From positions 1 through 9,416 of the forward strand of contig JAITWF010000173.1 of NCBI GenBank assembly GCA_031285415.1: a stretch of 9,416 nucleotides of DNA, given 5' to 3'. Below are positions 6,439-9,416 of this stretch, piece after piece. The stretch comes from Deferribacteraceae bacterium (GTDB lineage: Bacteria; Chrysiogenota; Deferribacteres; Deferribacterales; JAISNW01). The stretch's first letter is position 1. The number at the start of each line of letters is the position of its first letter. The notes beneath the pieces are model-generated. The model made no database searches. It had not been told where the DNA came from and worked only from the letters and a program-made list of their open reading frames with translations. The translations under genes and the position numbers were made by a program.

Positions 6439-8220
6439 TTGCAAGATAGACCCACCTCGCCAGGGGTATATCTTTTTCATGGGGCGAACGATCGGATAAT
6501 CTACGTTGGCAAGGCGAAGTCGTTGCGCAATCGGCTTGCCTCATATTTTAATGCCTCTCAGAAAACTATAAAGACTACCAGAATGCTCGCTGCCGCTAAA
6601 AGTGTGCGCACGATCGTCACTACAAACGAGACGGAGGCGTTCCTCCTCGAATCGAACCTAATCAAGACCGAACAGCCTAAGTATAATATCCTTCTGAAAG
6701 ATTCCAAGGCGTACCCATATGTAAAGTTAACAGATGAGGCGTACCCTCGATTAATCTATACACGCAAAACTGACGACGAGAGGGCGTTCTACTTTGGCCC
6801 CTTCGTTAATTCGGGCGAGCTACGAGATATAATCGAATTTCTGCGAGACTCCTTCCCACTGCGCACCTGTACCAATCAGCAGTTTGGCAGAGGCAAGATC
6901 TGCCTTAAATATCAGATACATAAATGCCCAGCACCGTGCGAAGAGCTGATCAGTAAAGCAGAGTACGCTACTATCGCCGACGATGTGAAACGATTCTTTA
7001 AGGGCGATACTGGTGATGTCAAGAAACGCCTACAGGAGCAGATGGAGAGAGCCGCCGAAGCTATGCGATATGAGGAGGCGGCGTTCTATAGAGATAGACT
7101 CAAGGCGGTCGGTGGGCTCTTTTCGAAGCAGCAGGCGATCACAACCGATACACGCTCGCTAGACCTCTTCTATCGGCATGAGATCCGTGATACGGTAGGC
7201 GTTACTCAGCTTTTTATCCGTGGAGGGTGGCTGATAGGGGCGAAAACGCACTTCTTCTCCCCCGAAGAGGATGACCTGCTGGAGCGGTTTATAATGCAAT
7301 TTTACGCAAACGTTCGCCAGTTCCCTGATCTGATAGTAGCGGAGGGGGGAGAGATCTCAGAGGAGCTTATCAGCGGTATCTCCGCAATGGCTGGCAAGAA
7401 AATTTTGTTGCGACTACGTGGATATGCAGATCTTATCGCCCTTGCAGTCAAGAATGCTGAGCACTCTGTGAACGATTACCTCTTGAAAGCCGCTGCCAAT
7501 AAAGATCTCTTCCCTATGCTATCAAAGATCTGCGGCAAAGATAGTGTATATAGAGTTGAGTGTATCGATATATCTCACCTAGGTGGAGATAACACCGTTG
7601 GAGTGTCTGTAGTGAGCGAAGGGGGAGCGTTTTATAAGAGAGATTATCGGAAGTATAAGATTAGATCGGCAGAGAATAACGATGTGCAGTCTATCAAGGA
7701 GCTGATGAACCGCAAGATGGCGAATGTGGCGGATGGGAGTGAGATCGAGGCGGATCTATACCTGATCGATGGTGGGATATCGCAGCTGAACGCCGCCGTT
7801 AGCGAATTAAATAGAGCAAACTCGCATGCAGCATGCCTTTCGATCTCTAAGAGCCGATCACTACGCCCCACAAAGCATGAGACGGCGGAGAGTATCGAGG
7901 AGATTCACGAGCATGGCAGGAAAAATCCGCTGAAATTCCGCAAAAATGATCCAGTGTTGCTTTTTTTACAAAAGATGAGGGATGAAGCTCACCGATTTGC
8001 GATCACATACTCTCGCAATCTATCATTAAAAAAACGCAATGTATCGCCATTACTTGCCGTATCTGGGATGGGTACAAAGCGTGCAAAGGTGCTTTTGACG
8101 GCGATTCCAGACCTGTATACACGAGAGGATCTATCGCCAGAGATGATCCACATAGAGGCAAAATTGCCGCTTGATCTGGCGGAGAGAGTAGTGGAATTTG
8201 TGCAACAGATGAAGTTGTAA
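6439..8220 (+). CDS. uvrC: excinuclease ABC subunit C (UvrC)
   Basis: UvrC joins UvrB at damaged DNA and makes both incisions of nucleotide excision repair. From TTG 6439 it is 593 residues, slightly short of the usual ~600. The GIY-YIG nuclease (3' cut) shows G9-V-Y11, Y22-V-G24, Arg32 and Glu71 (LLESNLIK). Cys144, Cys155, Cys163 and Cys167 form a CX10CX7CX3C set like the one reported to hold an iron-sulfur cluster in E. coli UvrC. The UVR (UvrB-binding) motif lies at about 193-228. The RNase H-like domain (5' cut) has Asp377 (CIDISHLGG), Asp444 (LIDGG) and His518 (RDEAHRFA). Helix-hairpin-helix motifs occupy about 535-593. The start is uncertain: the good Shine-Dalgarno fits ATA 6424 better, which would add five residues. 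The gene stands alone, with 195 nt before it. Confidence 0.95.
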   Translation: MQDRPTSPGVYLFHGANDRIIYVGKAKSLRNRLASYFNASQKTIKTTRMLAAAKSVRTIVTTNETEAFLLESNLIKTEQPKYNILLKDSKAYPYVKLTDEAYPRLIYTRKTDDERAFYFGPFVNSGELRDIIEFLRDSFPLRTCTNQQFGRGKICLKYQIHKCPAPCEELISKAEYATIADDVKRFFKGDTGDVKKRLQEQMERAAEAMRYEEAAFYRDRLKAVGGLFSKQQAITTDTRSLDLFYRHEIRDTVGVTQLFIRGGWLIGAKTHFFSPEEDDLLERFIMQFYANVRQFPDLIVAEGGEISEELISGISAMAGKKILLRLRGYADLIALAVKNAEHSVNDYLLKAAANKDLFPMLSKICGKDSVYRVECIDISHLGGDNTVGVSVVSEGGAFYKRDYRKYKIRSAENNDVQSIKELMNRKMANVADGSEIEADLYLIDGGISQLNAAVSELNRANSHAACLSISKSRSLRPTKHETAESIEEIHEHGRKNPLKFRKNDPVLLFLQKMRDEAHRFAITYSRNLSLKKRNVSPLLAVSGMGTKRAKVLLTAIPDLYTREDLSPEMIHIEAKLPLDLAERVVEFVQQMKL

Positions 8221-8246
8221 GAATTATAAAAATTGATGAAAAACGG

Positions 8247-8274
8247 TTGTATCTTAAAATATTTCTGTTAAAAT
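8247..8274 (+). promoter_or_regulatory. candidate sigma-70 promoter for the response regulator gene
   Basis: TAAAAT at 8269-8274 matches five of six bases of the -10 consensus. A weak -35 candidate, TTGTAT (8247-8252), lies 16 bases upstream. The surrounding 8221-8290 is the most A/T-rich stretch in the window. It would start a transcript about 35 nt before the ATG at 8316. No terminator is visible after uvrC, so read-through is also possible. Confidence 0.4.
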
Positions 8275-8315
8275 AGTTCAAAGCTTAATGAATCTATTAT
8301 TTGTGAGGTGTGCAT

Positions 8316-8678
8316 ATGAAGAAAAATATTCTTATTGTTGATGATGAAGCCGATATACGTTTGCTTTTCTCTACAGAGCTGGAGGACGCTGGATATAAGG
8401 TGTTTTCAGCCTCAAATAGCACAGAGTGTTATCAGATTTTAGCCTCCGAGAAGATAGATCTCTGTCTTCTAGATATAAAGCTCAAGAATGAGAGTGGGAT
8501 TGATATTTTGCAAAAGGTAACGACCGATTACCCAAATATACGCACACTAATGGCATCAGCCTATAGTGCATATCAGGACGATCTCTCTACATGGCAGGCG
8601 GACGGCTATTGGGTGAAATCTCAAGACCTCGATTCGCTGAAAGATGAGGTAACAAAGGCGTTGAATAAGAATAAGTAG
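8316..8678 (+). CDS. single-domain response regulator (CheY/Spo0F-like receiver)
   Basis: This 120-residue protein is one complete receiver domain with no output domain. It would accept a phosphoryl group from a histidine kinase or phosphotransfer protein and signal by protein contact. The acidic pair is Asp9-Asp10 (ILIVDDE), the phosphoacceptor Asp53 (LCLLDIKL), the switch Ser81 (MASAY) and the conserved Lys101 (YWVKS). The usual Pro after the lysine is replaced by Ser102. ATG 8316 is chosen because GAGGTG (8305-8310) lies five bases upstream; GTG 8310, two codons earlier, would overlap that site. No kinase is adjacent, so it is an orphan. It follows uvrC by 95 nt and has a candidate promoter of its own. 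Its partner and function cannot be deduced. Confidence 0.92.
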   Translation: MKKNILIVDDEADIRLLFSTELEDAGYKVFSASNSTECYQILASEKIDLCLLDIKLKNESGIDILQKVTTDYPNIRTLMASAYSAYQDDLSTWQADGYWVKSQDLDSLKDEVTKALNKNK

Positions 8679-8685
8679 TTGATAA

Positions 8686-8807
8686 CACCCTCCCCTTGAG
8701 GGAGGGTCGAAGCGTTAGCTTCGGGGAGGGGTAACGTAATATGCACCCCCTTAACCCCCCACCGAATTGGACTTCGTCCAATTCGACTCCCCCTCAAGGG
8801 GGGAGTG
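8686..8807. repeat. composite palindromic repeat, full copy C
   Basis: This is a second full copy of the element at 2030-2135, in the same orientation, 122 bp long. ACCCTCCCC pairs with GGGAGGGT around TTGA (8687-8707). CGAAGC pairs with GCTTCG (8708-8723). CGAATTGGAC pairs with GTCCAATTCG around TTC (8763-8785). ACTCCCCC pairs with GGGGGAGT (8786-8806). The outer hairpins are nearly identical to copy B. The third hairpin has a different and longer stem sequence that is still perfectly paired. The central spacer also differs (ACGTAATATGCA versus TTGCCCAAAAG). It lies seven bases after the response regulator stop and ends 46 nt before the next gene. Confidence 0.9.
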
Positions 8808-8828
8808 TTAAAGATAAATGAGGTAAAG

Positions 8829-8834
8829 TATAAC
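8829..8834 (+). promoter_or_regulatory. possible -10 element for the nucleotidyltransferase gene
   Basis: TATAAC matches five of six bases of the -10 consensus. At 17-bp spacing the -35 position falls on the right tip of repeat copy C (around 8806-8811), where no good TTGACA match is seen. This is weak evidence for a promoter created between the repeat and the gene. The Shine-Dalgarno AGGGAGG (8842-8848) follows. Confidence 0.25.
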
Positions 8835-8853
8835 ATAGATTAGGGAGGGTAGT

Positions 8854-9416
8854 ATGCAGGCAGTCGTTATGGCGGGAGGTTTTGGCACAAGGATCCAACC
8901 GTTGACCGCAAGTTTGCCAAAGCCGATGATTCCTGTTTATAATCGGCCTATGATGGAGTATGTCATAAGGTCGCTGAAAGAGATCGGTGTTAATGATATT
9001 ATTATTCTGCTGTACTTTAAGCCAGATGTGATCAAGTCGTACTTCGGCGATGGTTCATCCCTTGGTGTGAAGATTCAGTATATCGTTCCTGACGACGACT
9101 TTGGCACAGCTGGAGCCGTTAAGAAGGCAGAACACCTCATACACGAGCGGTTTATCGTTGTATCTGGCGACCTTATAACCGACATCAACCTGCGGGAGGT
9201 TGTGGGGTTTCATGAGGCAAAAAACTCCCTATCTACCGTTACCCTCACTAGCGTCAGCGATCCGCTTCAATTTGGCGTTGTTATCACCGATAAGAGCGGC
9301 AAGATACTGCGCTTCCTCGAGAAGCCAGGTTGGGGCGAGGTTTTTAGCGATACTATCAACACTGGCATATACGTATTCGAGCCGAGTGTACTAAACTATA
9401 TTCCGCAGGGTCGCAC
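8854..9416 (+). CDS. sugar-phosphate nucleotidyltransferase (mannose-/glucose-1-phosphate type), 3' end outside window
   Basis: The visible 187 residues are the N-terminal part of an NTP_transferase-family enzyme, which joins a sugar-1-phosphate and an NTP to make an NDP-sugar for surface polysaccharide. The signature MAGGFGTRIQPLT (residues 6-18) and K23-P24 form the nucleotide-binding loop. Asp106 in SGDLITD is the metal ligand, LEKPGWGE (155-162) contains the sugar-phosphate-binding lysine, and NTGIYVF follows. AGGGAGG (8842-8848) lies five bases before ATG 8854. The gene stays open to the last base. Sequences of this style (PLQFGVV, EKPGWGEVFSDT) are familiar from large proteins fusing the transferase to a phosphomannomutase domain, but the window ends too early to tell. 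The substrate, GDP-mannose or UDP/ADP-glucose route, is not decidable. Confidence 0.9.
   Translation, partial: MQAVVMAGGFGTRIQPLTASLPKPMIPVYNRPMMEYVIRSLKEIGVNDIIILLYFKPDVIKSYFGDGSSLGVKIQYIVPDDDFGTAGAVKKAEHLIHERFIVVSGDLITDINLREVVGFHEAKNSLSTVTLTSVSDPLQFGVVITDKSGKILRFLEKPGWGEVFSDTINTGIYVFEPSVLNYIPQGR

Noticed and set aside
8310..8315. GTG 8310 as the response regulator start
   Set aside because: It lies inside the GAGGTG that is correctly spaced for ATG 8316, and receivers typically begin MKKNILIVDD-style.
2030..8807. CRISPR array or defence locus
   Set aside because: The repeats are few, far apart, palindromic at several scales and have no regular spacers; no cas, nuclease-toxin or restriction genes are present.
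8587..8836. two minus-strand reading frames over the response regulator end and repeat copy C
   Set aside because: Their codons are mostly the palindromic repeat; such G/C-rich repeats produce chance open frames.

Overview
The window carries nine protein-coding genes, all on the + strand, with mostly housekeeping functions: ychF (ribosome-linked ATPase), an exported SH3-like protein, moaC (molybdenum cofactor), nadE (NAD synthetase), guaB (IMP dehydrogenase), argJ (arginine biosynthesis), uvrC (excision repair), a single-domain response regulator, and the 5' part of a sugar-nucleotide pyrophosphorylase that runs off the right edge. Base composition looks moderate (mid-40s % GC by eye) with frequent ATA and AGA codons. 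The organism is a bacterium, probably Gram-negative. The gene set and the style of the proteins (short NH3-dependent NadE, the nucleotidyltransferase family) would fit a Deferribacterota- or Desulfobacterota-like lineage, but this is only an impression and not something the sequence proves.

Layout: 62-2021 is a two-gene unit in which ychF overlaps the SH3-like gene by 8 nt. 2022-2160 holds a composite palindromic repeat. 2161-2643 is moaC. 2644-2750 holds a second, unrelated inverted repeat. 2751-6243 is a tight nadE-guaB-argJ run with gaps of 12 nt and 1 nt. 6243-6438 holds a 121-bp imperfect palindrome followed by a short GC-rich repeat-like stretch. 6439-8220 is uvrC, with an unusual start. 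8221-8315 holds a candidate promoter for the response regulator at 8316-8678. 8679-8853 holds a second full copy of the composite repeat. The nucleotidyltransferase starts at 8854. No stretch longer than about 200 bases lacks a gene.

The genes do not form one pathway. nadE, guaB and argJ are probably co-transcribed biosynthetic genes. NadE makes NAD, which GuaB uses as a cofactor, but that link is generic. I see no defence system, CRISPR array, transposase, phage gene, tRNA or rRNA. The most distinctive content is between the genes. Every intergenic gap above about 100 nt contains a self-complementary repeat, from at least three unrelated families. Two copies of one family keep a perfect hairpin while its sequence has changed, which is compensatory change visible within this window.
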